From: Symbiodinium microadriaticum
Lineage: Eukaryota; Sar; Dinophyceae; Suessiales; Symbiodiniaceae
NCBI GenBank assembly: GCA_001939145.1
Contig: LSRX01000082.1
Span: 451,362 to 515,361 of the forward strand
DNA: 64,000 bases
Reading direction: 5' to 3'
The notes beneath the pieces are model-generated. The model was not told the DNA's origin. It worked only from the letters and a program-made list of their open reading frames with translations, and made no database searches. Position numbers and translations under genes: made by a program. Below, one piece after another: positions 35,231 to 46,756 of this stretch. How positions within the stretch are numbered: position 1 is the first letter of the stretch; every line of letters starts with the position of its first letter.

Positions 35231-35700
35231 AAGACAGAAGTACCGGGAAAGAAAGAGAGGGTGACAGAGGGAAAAACAGAGAGGGAGAGCGAGGGAAAGA
35301 GAGAGGGAGAGAGGGAAAGAGACAAAACGAGAGACGGAGGGAAACCAACAGGCACGGTGGAAAGCAGAGGTGAGAGAAAGAAGACAAAGAGGAAGAGAGA
35401 AAGAGAGACTGAGAGACAGAGGAACAGAGCGACAGACAGACAGAGTGACGGAGAGACAGAGAGACAGGGAGAGAGGAAGAAAAGGAAGAGGGCAGGGAAG
35501 CGGAGAAGAAAGCAGGAAAAGGGCTGGGTAAAGGAAGCGAGACAAAGCTGCGAAGGGCAGCGGAAAGGACTGGAAGGGCAAGGAAGGGAAAGGAGAGTTA
35601 GGGGAGGGGAGGGGAGGGGAGGGGAGGGGATGAGAACAAGAGCGAAAGGAGGCAGTTTGCCCGCGAGGGCAAGGACCTTGTTACAAGGGCACAAGGCCCA
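35231..35700 (+). repeat. Purine-only GA/GGA tract
   Basis: Almost pure purine on the plus strand (GAGAGGGAAAGAGAGAG types), including (AGGGG)6 at 35601-35630. All frames are open but encode Arg/Glu/Gly or Leu/Ser/Pro strings. Confidence 0.85.
35601..35630 (+). other. (AGGGG)6, potential G-quadruplex
   Basis: Six perfect AGGGG units give six G4 runs with 1-nt loops, a classic G-quadruplex-forming pattern. Confidence 0.7.
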
Positions 35701-38700
35701 GGAGAGAGCAAGGAGCAAACCAAGCGCAAGAGACTGGAGAATTAGATAACACGAGCACACCAACCGAAAAATAATAAGAAAAATTGGGAACACTAGAAGC
35801 AAACCGCTCGAAGGAGACTAAACAAAATGAACAAAGAGCACACCGCCCAAAAGAAACCAGAGAATTTGAGAGTTCGGAGTTAACCAGTCGAAAGAAACCA
35901 AAAGATTTGTTCAGAAGGAACAAACAGCTCGGAAGAGACCAGAGAGTTTGAGAACAAAGAGCAAACCAAGCGAACTAAACTAGAGAATTAAAGAAAAAAG
36001 AGTAAACCGATCAAAAACACTAAACAACTTGAAAACACAAGGAGCAAACTGCTCGATTTAGACTAAAGAAGTTGAGAACAAGGAACAAACCGATCGCAAA
36101 AGACTAGAGAACTTGAGAACAAAGAGAAAAGCTTTTCAAAAGAACTTAGAAAATTGCAGAACAAGCAAGGAGCAAACCGCTCGAAAGAGATCAGAGAAGT
36201 GGAGAACAGGGAGCAAACCGCTCGAACAATATTCGATAATTTGCGGGCCTCAGGAGCAAACCGCGCGAAAAACTAAGGTTTCTTTTGAAAGCACTACCAT
36301 CCTAGAGGAATTGAGAACAGGGAGCAAACCGTTCGAAAGAGACTAGAGAGATTGAGGCAAAGGAGCAAGTCGCTCGAAAACGACCAGCGGGCTTGTGAAC
36401 AAGGAGCAAACTGCTCGAAGGGTACAGATGCCGAAGCAAGCCACGAAAGAGACTAGATCACTTGAGAACAAGGGGCAGCAACCCAAGCGAAAGAGACTAG
36501 CGAAAGAAACTAGGGAATTCGAGCAAAAGAAGCAAACCGCTCCAAAAAAGACCAGAGAAGTTGAGAACAAGGAACAGAACGCTCGACAGTGACTAAACAG
36601 TTTGAGAACACGGGGGCAAGCTGCTCGAAAGAGACTAGAGATATTGAAACAGCGGAGCTAAAGAGAACCATAACGACACACGTTGAAGAGCCTCTTTGTT
36701 AGATGCTCACTTTTCAGGTGTGGGGCATTTCTTGTTTTGCTGAATCAGTCAACTTCAGCTACTGCAAAGAGCTAACTTCTCGAAAATGGCATGAGAATTT
36801 GACAGCATGGAGCAAACCGCTCGAAAGAAACAAGTGAATTTGAGGAAAAAGCAAACCGCTCCTCAGTGGATCATTTGAGCAGAAGCAGCAAACCGCCCGA
36901 AAACGACTAGATAGCGTCAAAACAAGAACAAAACCAAGCGAAAGAGACTAAACAATTTGAGAAAAAGGAGCAAACCGCTCGAAAAAGACTAGCACAAGGA
37001 GCAACCCAGCAACCCGCCCCAAAGAGAAGACTGAAGACTTTGAGAACAAGGAGGAAACCAAGCGAAAAAGACTAGAAAATTTAGGAGCACGGAGCAAGCC
37101 CGTGTAAGAGAGTTAGAAATATCGAAAACAAGGATAAAACAGCTCCAAAGAGACTCTGCGAACAAGGAAGCCAGGGGCTACAAAATTTAAGAACAAGGAG
37201 CAAACAGCTCGAACGAGACTAGAGAACTTGAGAACACAGGCGCAAGCCGCTCGAAGGAGAAAAGATACTTTGAGAACAAGGAGCAAACCGCTCGAGAGAG
37301 ACTAGAGACTACAGAATTTCGAACGAGGCTAGAGGGAGCACGCCGCTCGAAAGGAACTAGAGAAGCTCGGAACAAGGAGCAACCCGCTCGAAAGAGATTA
37401 GAGATATTGAAACCAAGGAGCAAACCACTCGAAAGGGAAAGAAAAAGGAGCAATCCGCTTGGAAAAGACTAGAGATATTGAAGCAAAGTAGCAAACCGCT
37501 CGAAAGCGTCTAGGGAGTTTGAGAACTAGGAGCAAGCCTCTCAAAAGAGACTAGAGACCTTGAGAACAAGGAGCAAACCGCCCGAAAGACACTGGAGACT
37601 TTGAAAACAAGGAGCAAACCCCTCGAACAATATTACAGAAGTTAAGGCAGACTACAGAGTTTAAGAAAAAAAGAGCAAACCGCTGGAAAGCGGACTAGAT
37701 CGGACTAGTGAGTTTGCAAACACGGGAGCAAGCCGCGCGGAGGAGAATGGAGAATTTCAGAACAAGGAGCAAACCGCTCGAGCGCGACGAAAAAAAATCG
37801 AAACAAACTAGCGGATTTGAAAGCAAGGAGCTATCTGCTCGAAAGGAGTTGGAAAATTTCAGAACAAGGAGCAAACCGCCCCAAAGAGGCTGGAGACTAG
37901 AGAAATTAAGAACAAGGGGCGGAAGCCGCTCCAAAGGGACTTAGAAATTTCGTAAACAAGGAGCCAACCGCTCGAAAAAACTAAAAAAATTCGATGGAGA
38001 CTAGAGAATTTGAAAACAAGGAGCAAACCGCTCGAAAGGAATTAGGGAATTTCAGAACAAGGAGCAAACCGCTGGAAAGAGGCTACAGAATTTAAGCCAG
38101 GGTCTACAGAATTTAAGAACAAGGAGCAAAGCGATCGAAAGGAACTAGAGAATTTCAGAAACAAGAAGCACAGCGCTCGAAAGAGACTAGCGAATTTCGG
38201 AAGAGACTAGAGAAATTGAAAACAAGGAGCAAACCGGTCGAAAGGCAAACCGCTCGAAAGAGCTTAGAGAAATTAGGACAGAGGCTACAGAATTTAAGAA
38301 CAAGGAGCAAGCGGCCCGAAAAAGGCCTCGAGAATTGGAGAACACAGGAGCAAACCGCTGGAAGGAGAAACGATATTTACATAACAAGGAGCAAACCGCT
38401 CGAGAGAGACTATAGAATTTCGAAAGAGACTAGAAAATTCGAACACAAGGAGCAAACCGCTCGAAAAAGACTGGCGGATTTCAGAAAAAGGAGCAAACCG
38501 CTCGACAAAGAATAGCGAATTTCAGAACAAGGAGCAAGCCGCTCGAAAGAGACTAGAGGAATTGAAGCGAAGAAGCAACTGCTCCAAACGGGCTAGGGAA
38601 TTTGAGAACCAAGCGCAAGCCGCTCAAAAGAGACTAAAGACTTGGAGCAAACCTCTCGAAAGACACTAGGGACTTTGAGAACAAGGAGCAAACCGCTCGA

Positions 38701-40560
38701 AAGCGATTACATATTTCAAGACAGAGGCTCCAAAATTTTAGAAACAAGGAGCAAGCCGATCGAAGGGACTAGAGCCGTAGAGAACACGGGAGCAAGCCGC
38801 TCGAAGGAGAAAGGATATTTTGAAAACAAACGGAAGAGGTACTATAGAGAAGCTCGACAGAGACTGGAAAGTTTGAAAACAAGGGGCAACCCGTTCGAAA
38901 AAGACTAGCACAAGGAGCAAACCGCCCCAAAGAGATGACTGGAGAGTTTGAAAACAAGGAGGAACACAAGCGAAAGAGACTAGAAAAAATAAGGGGCACC
39001 GAGCTAACCGGTCCAAAGGGACCTAGAAATATCCAAACAAGAATCAAACCGCTCCAGAGAGACTAGAGATATTAAAACAAGGAAGCAAACCGCTCGAAAG
39101 GGATAGACAAAGTACCGAACCGCTTGGAAGAAACTGGAGATATTGAAAAAAGAAGCCAACGGCCCCAAAGGGGCTAGGGAATTTGAGAACCAGGAGCAAG
39201 CCGCTCGAAATAGACTAAAGACTTTGAGAACAAGGATTGAAAACAAGGAGCAAACCGCTCGAAAGGAATTAGAGAGTTCCAGAAGAAGGAGCAAAACGTT
39301 CTAAAAGAACTCGATAATTTCGAAAAAAAAACACTAGGGAGTTTGAAAACAAGGAGCAAACTGCTCGAAGGAGAATAGAGAATGTCAGAACAAGGAGCAA
39401 ACTGCTCGAAAAGAGCGAGAGAATTTCGAAACAGACTTGAGAAATTGAAACAAGGAGCAAATCCCTCGAAAGGAACTAGGGAATTTCAGAACAAGGAGCA
39501 AGCCGCTAGAAAGATACAAGAGAATTTCGATAGAGACTAGAGCCGTCAAAAACAAGGAGCAAACCGCTCAAAAGGAACTAGAGAGCTTGAAAACAATGAG
39601 CAAACCGCTCGTGAGAGACTAGAGAATTTGAACACAACGAGCAAACCGCTCGAAACAAACTAGAGCATTTCAAAAGAAGGACCCAAAGCGCTCGAAACAG
39701 ACTAGGGAACTTCGAAAGAGATTAGAGAATTTTAAAACCAGGAGAAAACCACTCGAAAGGAACTAGAGAATTCCAGAACACGGACCCAAACCGCTCGAAA
39801 AAGACTAGAGAATTTCGAGAGAGACTAGAGAAGTTGTGAAACCGAGGAGCAAGCGGGTCGAAAGGAATTAACGAATTTCAGAACAAGGAGCAAACCACTG
39901 GAACGAGACAAAAGAATATACAAGGAGCAAGCCGCTCGAAAAGAACTAAAGAATTTCGAAAGAGACTAGAGAAATTGAAAAAAGGAGCAACCCGCTGGAA
40001 AGGAACTAGAGAGTTTGAGAAGAAGGAGCAAGCCGCTCGAAACAGACTGGGTAAGTTCGAAAAAGACTTGAGAAATCGAAAACAAAGAGCAAACCGCTCG
40101 AAAGGAACTAGATGATTTCAGAACAGTGATCAAGGCGCTCGAAAGAGACTAGAAAATGATGTCGCAAGAGACTAAGAAAAATTGCGAACAAGGACCAAAC
40201 CGCTCCAAAGAGACTAGAAAATTTCCGGAAACTTGAAAAGTTGAAAACAGGGAGCAAACCGCTGGAAAGGAACTAGAGAATTTCAGAACATGGAGTAAAC
40301 CGTTCGAGCGGAACTTAGAAAATTCAGAAGAGAGAGCAAACCGCACGAAAGAGACTTGAGAATTTCGACAGAGACTAGAGAAGTTGAAAATAAGGAGCGA
40401 ACCGCTGGAAAGGAACTAGAGAATGTCAGAACAAGGAGCAAACCGTTTAAGCGAGCCTCGAGAGATTGAAAACAAGGAGCAAACCGCTCGAAAGGAACTA
40501 GAGAATTTGCAGAACAAGGAGCAAACCGCTCGAAAGAGACTAGAGAGCCCGCGAAGGGCG
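35701..40560 (+). repeat. 41-bp tandem array (GAGCAAACCGCTCGAAAG units), ~5 kb
   Basis: More than a hundred degenerate copies of a unit that starts GAGCAAACCGCTCGAAAG, continues (A)GGAACTAGAGAATTT and ends (C/G)AGAACAAG. In well-kept stretches, for example 40430-40545, the period is 41 bp. 41 is not a multiple of three, so similar peptides (LLLVLKFS, FERFAPC) appear in all minus frames. The core AAACCGCTCGAAA contains an imperfect GAGC/GCTC inverted repeat. A shorter derived array with an inverted arm follows at 43.4-44.6 kb. Confidence 0.9.
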
Positions 40561-41802
40561 GAAGCCCGAGGCCGGGAAAAGGCGTGACAGTGATCGAACC
40601 CTGCGAATTCGGGCGATAGCGGCACGTCTGGTCAAGAACTGAAACAAGCCTTGTGTGGCGTGGCCTGGGTTTTCTGCCATCCTCGAGGCTAAGCCCAATC
40701 AAGCCCCATTGCCGCTGGGGGAAGGCGTTCTTTAAAACCTTTGACTGGCAAGGCGACCTTTTAAAACCCGTCGTTGGGTTAGGAGGGCTTTTATCTCAAC
40801 ATCTCCGGCCCGAGGAATCTCGATCCGGGCTGCAGACGAGCCACTGAAAGCCCTGTCCGCTGAGGGGAAGGTTTTCTTTGGGTCATGGATACGAGGCAGC
40901 GTAGAATTAGAATAGAAGAAAAAATCGTGCGCGGGAGAAAAGGTTTGGTTCTTTCTAGACCCTGTCCACGTTGGTGGAGATACAAATAAGCCCCTGGACA
41001 GCGCAGATCGAGGGCTTTCTTCCGACTCTGTCCACGCATGCTCGAGAAGCTGCTGAGCGCTGGGCCTACCCAGGACAGAGAAAGAGCTTTTCCGACAGTA
41101 CCAAAAGAATCACGGGGACAACAAAAACCCAGCCCCTATATACGGTCTTGACTGAACCACAATTGCAACAGCAAGCATCCTGGGATGCGTCGCACCACTG
41201 CTTGCCAAGAGGAACTCGCGCTGCTTTGATCTGCACGCGCAGGGCGAAAGACATGGTTTCAGGCTAAGGTCTTGGCGTCAGGCTGGCAACACGATTGCTT
41301 GCAGCCTTTTTCCGGTCTACACTTGCCGCATCGACAAAACCCTGCCTCTTCCTCTGTGCCAAACGGAACTCCGCCGCTCATGAGGTTGTACCTCGTGCAT
41401 TTACGAGTACGGCGTACCACAACGATGGACTGGCCTCAAACCATACTCTGCCTATCGGGTTACTCTGACCTCATGCCAGATAGTTGGTCTAAGACTACAC
41501 GGCTTGTTACGCATGGGAAGTTTAAGAAAGAAGCCTTTCAGTTCCGGCTTCGCTGGCATGCAGTGGACTGCGGATAGCTGCAAAAATGGACACAAACTCC
41601 AACTCTCCATTTCTTCAGGATGTACGAAAGGAAACACGGCATGGGCGTAAACTTGGTTGAGGTGCCCTAGGCCCTAGACATCAGAAGATGTCAGGAAACT
41701 TGCAGATATGGAGATTGACGTAGGTTGCCTAGGAGGATTCTGCGCCATCCAATTTCGACAGACATAGCAGCACAGAACCCAAAACACCTCTTGCCCCGGA
41801 GC
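40561..41802. other. Unassigned sequence right of the 41-bp array
   Basis: Begins with GCCCGCGAAGGGCGGAAGCCC-like palindromic GC-rich text (40556-40580). No domain motifs are recognised. If the kinase exon at 41.8 kb and the EF-hand exons form one gene, this is intron. Confidence 0.3.
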
Positions 41803-41846
41803 ACAGAATGACGCCGCAAGCCCACACATCACAGGAGCTCGTGTAC
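41803..41846 (-). CDS. Protein kinase exon, subdomain IX
   Basis: On the minus strand CCAG|GTACACG opens and CTGT|GCTCCG (GC donor) closes a 44-nt exon reading YTSSCDVWACGVIL. The invariant Asp-x-Trp-x-x-Gly core of kinase subdomain IX is complete. The wording is typical of CDPK/CaMK kinases. Upstream catalytic exons were not found between 41.85 and 45.6 kb, so this is either a fragment or part of a gene whose other exons I missed. EF-hand exons lie downstream on the same strand at 32.8-29.95 kb. Confidence 0.6.
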
Positions 41847-43436
41847 CTGGCACTGGGGCAGTGTGGGGACTAAGGAAGGCTTTCAAGCAGAACTTTGCAG
41901 ACGTGCGACATCTCCGACAAAATCAAGGTCGGGCGTCTTCCACGGTGCGACGTCATTTTGTCGCTTAGCTGTGTGCGCAGCTCAGCCCTAGCCGAAGGGG
42001 TCGTAGCCTCGACGGATCCAGGCAGCCATGGAAAGAATTCGATGAACTTGTGAAGCAAACGCAGCGAACTACCATTCCTTACAAGCTGGAACAAGCATCT
42101 GCCCTGTGACGAGGCTTTTGTTGACGGAGTATCTTCTCAAAACCCCCTGCACCTGCACTTCTCCCTAGGTTGCGAAGATTCAGAAGGCATCTTAGTTCCA
42201 TCCCCACTCTTAACGACAGACACAAGAGGATGCAGCTGTCCCGTTCTTCATTGCTCCAGCGCATTCTGTCAAAAGGCCTTGCAACTGCAAACCAAAAGTA
42301 AATCGGCAGATTGCCTCCTAAACGAGCCGGGCTGAACCCACCATCTGAGCAATGCTGCACCGAAACAGAGATCAACGAACCCTGTGTGCTGTTACGGAGC
42401 TTTCTTCACGGAGAGGACTGGGTCCTGTCGAGCCGACTTACATTGGATATCGTCTCGGCACACTTTCTCACTCTCGCCTCGGCCTCGGCCAAATCCTAAA
42501 CAGAGATGCCAATCTGACCCCCCCTCCCCCACGTCCACCGGCATCATCGAAACGTGGTGGGGGCACCTTGCATGTCACAACATGCTTCTGCCTCGATATC
42601 ATGAGTGGTTGCTTCGCAGATAGACGTCGAGGCTTGCTTCAGTGTTCTGCACTCCTTGTGTTGTTCTCTGGCTTGGACTGCGGGCTTTCAGCAATATTCA
42701 GCGAGCTTTGTGATCAAGGCCTTCCGCAAAACCATGTAGCTGCAACTCCAATCTCGCTTCGGGCTCGCGTTGGATATCTGACATACTTTAATGCGGCTGA
42801 GATTCACGAATGACCGTTTTTCTTAAGAGACACAAAGGCCTTGAATCTTGAAACGACAGTCCAACAGATTGGAGGAGTAAACTCGAGTGTGAGCCACACA
42901 ACTCACAAGAAGCAGGCAGGAGCTGCAGAAGCGTAGTGAGTCGCAGATCCACATGTGGGAATCCTGGACGGATTTTATGGTGGCCTTAGCTTCTCACGGA
43001 GCCCTGTGGAGCCGAAACCTTCTGACCCCAGCAAGTCCTAACCGTCCTAACTCACAGCCTTCGAACCCTGGCAACGTTCACATCCAATTTCATTACGTCA
43101 ACTTTGCTCCTCGACAGTGCCTCGTTGAAGGGCGTCATCGCCGGCTTCTCAGGAGAGGCATCTGAAGCAGAATGAGACTGAAAGCTTGGAAAGAGCCCCC
43201 GGACAATGTGCGGAAAATCTGCCGTAGTAGCAGCCCGAGTCGCAACGGTAGTGGCTCTGTCGAGAAAAGATCACAAAGCCGGTCGAAACGCAACACAGAT
43301 CAAGCACCAACTGAGCACAAAGCGATCACAAATCGAAGGCCAATCACAAGCAATGCATTGCAAGAAGATCACAGTTGCATTACAAAGCACAGAACATACA
43401 AATCACAAAAGCAAATGATGAAAAAAATGCTGCGCC
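41847..43436. other. Unassigned sequence
   Basis: Short frames on both strands without recognisable motifs; the 5' exons of a kinase would be expected here but could not be identified. Confidence 0.3.
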
Positions 43437-44645
43437 AGCTCCCAGTCTCTCCGGGCTTCAAACTCACGAAGGGGAGCAAACCAGTCCAAAGGGGAGCAGC
43501 AGGAGTGGACCGATCGAAAACAAGTATAGGGGTATTTGACGAAGGAGGCACCAAGCCAGTCAACAGAACTGGCGAGAATTTCAAAACGAGGGGCAAACCA
43601 GTCGGAGGGCAGTAAATGCAGGGGACTTTGACAAACGAGAGCAAAACTGCCCGAAAGAGACTAGGGCATTTGAGGAGCAGTTTTTGAGAAGGACAAGCAA
43701 ACCAGTTGAAAGGAATGAGACAATGAACAGAAGCACGCCGGCCGCAAGAGACTAAACAAATCACAAAGAAGAGAACTTGAGAAAGAGGAACATGGCACAC
43801 GGGTTGAAAGGGACTATAAAATTGGACAAACTGGAAGGAACAAACAGCTCCAAAAACGCAGCAAGTTTGACAAACAGGAAGCTTTGAGAAAAGACAAGCA
43901 AGCCAACAAGGAGCAAGGGACTGGAATGACCTGGGGGCACAAGCAAAACGCTGGAAAACCCAGAGACTATAACAAGGAGGAGAAAGATAAGCAAACCACA
44001 GGAAGAGGCCAACACATTTTTAGAAACAAAAGCTACTGCTCGAAAGACACGATCAGGAGGATAATTTCAGAATAATTCAGCAAACCAGTCGAACACGATC
44101 TTTCTGGTGAATTCTCTAAACTTGTTCGAGCGGCTTGCTCCTGTAGATTTTTCGTTTGAGTCAAGCTCTCTATAGATTGTTTCAAGCGGTTCAGAAAGCC
44201 TACTCCCTTCCAACTTGCTCGATCCTCGTTCTCCGACGTTTCTATTCGTTGAATTCTCGAATTCTGTTATACTTGTTTTCTATCATCTCCAGTCTCTTTC
44301 CCGCGTCTTGCTGCTCGACAATCTTGACTCGAGTTGTGTTCGGCTGGTTTGTTCTTCTCCGCTTCTGGAACATGCCTCTTTTTCAAATGGTGTGCTCCTC
44401 GAAAATTGAGCCCAAAACACAGCCACCAGTGCATACCAGGTTTGTGTTCTATTCTCTTTCGGTCGTTTTGCTCCGGTTGGTCAATACCTTTAGTCTCTTT
44501 CGAACGGTGTGCTCCTGTGTCTGAAATTTTGCGACCATTTGCGAGTGGTTTGCTCCTCTTTCTCAAGTCCTGCTTTTTGTCAAACTATTTCGACTGTTTG
44601 GAGAAGCTTTGCTGCTCTGTCTGCAAGTGTCCTCCTTCTCGAATT
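43437..44645. repeat. Inverted (head-to-head) array related to the 41-bp family
   Basis: 43437-44095 carries forward units (GCAAACCAGTCGAAAGG, GAGACTA). From about 44100 the same family appears reverse-complemented (CTTGTTCGAGCGGCTTGCTCC, GTTTGCTCCTCTTTCTC) up to about 44645. The switch lies near 44095-44115. The two arms could fold into a long imperfect hairpin. Confidence 0.75.
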
Positions 44646-45684
44646 CTAGAATTCGTTGGCCACCACCATCGGTCCCAAACAGATGGAGACAAGCCAACAA
44701 CCCCGGCAATGGCAACCCACCCACAGCGCAAAACGCCGGCATCCTCGTTCAAACAACAAGAATCGCTACAGTAAACTGTTTGGGGAAACAGCTCCCCAGT
44801 ACACTGCTTGGAGAAAATCGCCAAGGCTCAACCCAGACACTCTAAACTCTAACCCCCATCTTAATCAGCCGTGATTTCCAACCCCCCACCACACAGAACC
44901 ATAAAACCCAACGCCACAAGGGCAGGAGGCAGGGAGGCCTCGACTCTGCAAGGCACTCCGCGCATCCGGGACAACGGCTGCAGCAGGAGCGAAGACCTGG
45001 CAGCCGAGGCTTGAACAGGTTTGGTTGGCTTTAGGGCTTCAGGTTGTGAGGGCTGAGGTTACGGACTTCTGTATGAGAATTATGGAGCTCCGGTCAAGCA
45101 GGATGCGACTTCGCCTCGCGCCATGACAATGCAGGATACGACACTGTACCACTCCCAACGTCGAATTCTGCACCAATTCTCAAGGAGCTCTCGCCTGTGG
45201 TGGAGGTGCGGCTTGATCCTGTGTCTACATATATTTCAGGAGACCAGCGATTTTGAGGCTTATATATTCAAACACCATTTTCCCATGTCTCGGTGCTTTA
45301 TTCTCAGCCCTACATTCGGCGGGCCAGAGAACCTGCTGGCTCTTGCAACCTGCAGTGTCTGGGGAGTCCTGAGAGAGCTTTAGAAGGGGAAGTTTGGGAA
45401 AGAGATTTAACAACTGACACGTTCAGGTACACACACACACACACTCTTGCAATCATAAGGTTTCGGACGCTGTGAAGTAGAACAACTCACATGTTCTCGT
45501 CCGCACTGGCGCTTGCAATCGCAGGGTTTCCGATGCTGTAACAATCCGTAAGCTCTGCGAGAAAGAGAGGGGAGGGAGAGACTGCGAAATCTATGACAGC
45601 CCTCACAGCCCTCTGGCAATGATATGCTACTGAATGCCTTGTATTCCGCTATCCTGGCAAACATCCGCTGCATTTCTCTGGCAC
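44646..45684. other. Unassigned; likely 3' part or UTR of the RRM gene
   Basis: Includes a short (CA)n at 45428-45442. Minus-strand frames continue from the RRM exon at 45.7 kb but no further domain is seen. Confidence 0.3.
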
Positions 45685-46756
45685 TCCTGAGGTGTGGCAC
45701 GCTTCACGTCCACCCACTTGCCATCGATGGCCTGGAATGCAGCAACCCTATAATTATGCTCCTCCTAGCGCTTTGCCGGATCATTTTCCGCTTTCGCGGT
45801 ACGCTCACGCATTGCCGGGTGCTGCAAATGCTTGTCTCCGCTTCCATATATTATGTCCAGCACGTGTTCGGATAAAAGCCTCCGGTTCCTTTGGGTCTGC
45901 TGGTGTCTTTGTAAGCCTCTGCGGCAGACTCCTGTACGGTCCAAGGAGTCGTTACAGTAGACTCAAAATCAGTAGAGGCTTTCCCTTGGTGCCCGGCATG
46001 CTTCCCGTAGTCCCGGATTGCCGCCTCGCAGCCGATCTCGAGGCACAAAGCCAAAAGACTGTTCTTCCCATGGCCTCCACACAGGAGATGTGTTCGAAAA
46101 CCACGAAGCCGAAGCCTCGGGGCTTGCCCGTGGCTTTGTCTGCCATGACCTCGGAGGCGGAGGCTCCCAGCTTTGCATTGGGCAGACCCCAGGTTTGGGC
46201 CGCCAGCGACAGCGTCGGTGATCCTTCCATACTTACCTTGGATGGCGCGGCGGGACCTTTACAAATTTGACACTATGACTTGCACCGCCAACGGTTCCCG
46301 TCCGGTATAGAATCCAGAATTGGTGCTCGGGCCGATCATCGGTTATGGAAAGGGCGTGGTTTGTGCTAAGGGTCTCGCGACTTGAATCCCGACGTTTTAG
46401 CATGGTTTGACTCGAGGAGTGGTTCTGCTGTCAAAGCATTGCTTCAGGAGAAAGAATGAAATTACTTGCCGTTGGATCTAGCACGGGTTGCGCCAGGAGG
46501 AGTGCAACAATGACTCATGAAGCAGCAATCTCACCGCGGAGTATCAACAGACGCGGAGGCATACGGAACAGCTTAGACGATCGGGGAATCCAGCCTTCCC
46601 GGCCTTTGTGGCTCAAAGCCCAACTACACGAACTTTGAACCACGTGTCACTGACAACAACATCCTGTCATCCACTGGTCAAGACGCCGAAATGGGCTGTC
46701 AGCATGTCCAGCGTGCAGTGGTGAGGTAGACCGCCGACGAAAATCTTTTCGCGATC
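45685..46756 (-). CDS. RNA-binding protein with one complete RRM domain in five exons
   Basis: Minus-strand exons: 46756-46687 (DREKIFVGGLPHHCTLDM..., RNP-2 = KIFVGG), 46236-46211 (GKYGRITDA), 46149-46075 (VMADKATGKPRGFGFVVFEH..., RNP-1 = RGFGFVVF), 46024-45998 (AAIRDYGKH) and 45731 to about 45685 (AIDGKWVDVKRATPQE). Joined, they give a full beta-alpha-beta-beta-alpha-beta RRM without gaps. Donors are GC, GT, GC and GC; every acceptor is AG|G; introns are 450, 61, 50 and 266 nt. The wording resembles Musashi/hnRNP-type RRMs, which bind single-stranded RNA in splicing, stability or translation control (family knowledge). N- and C-terminal parts outside the domain were not identified. The aromatic RNP residues are intact, so the domain looks functional. 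Confidence 0.88.

Noticed and set aside
35081..35802. Open frames on both strands in the purine tract
   Set aside because: Pure low-complexity strings (Leu/Ser/Pro or Arg/Glu/Gly).
40556..40620. GC-rich palindromic text with GATCGAACCC as a tRNA gene
   Set aside because: No complete cloverleaf or anticodon arm can be laid on it.
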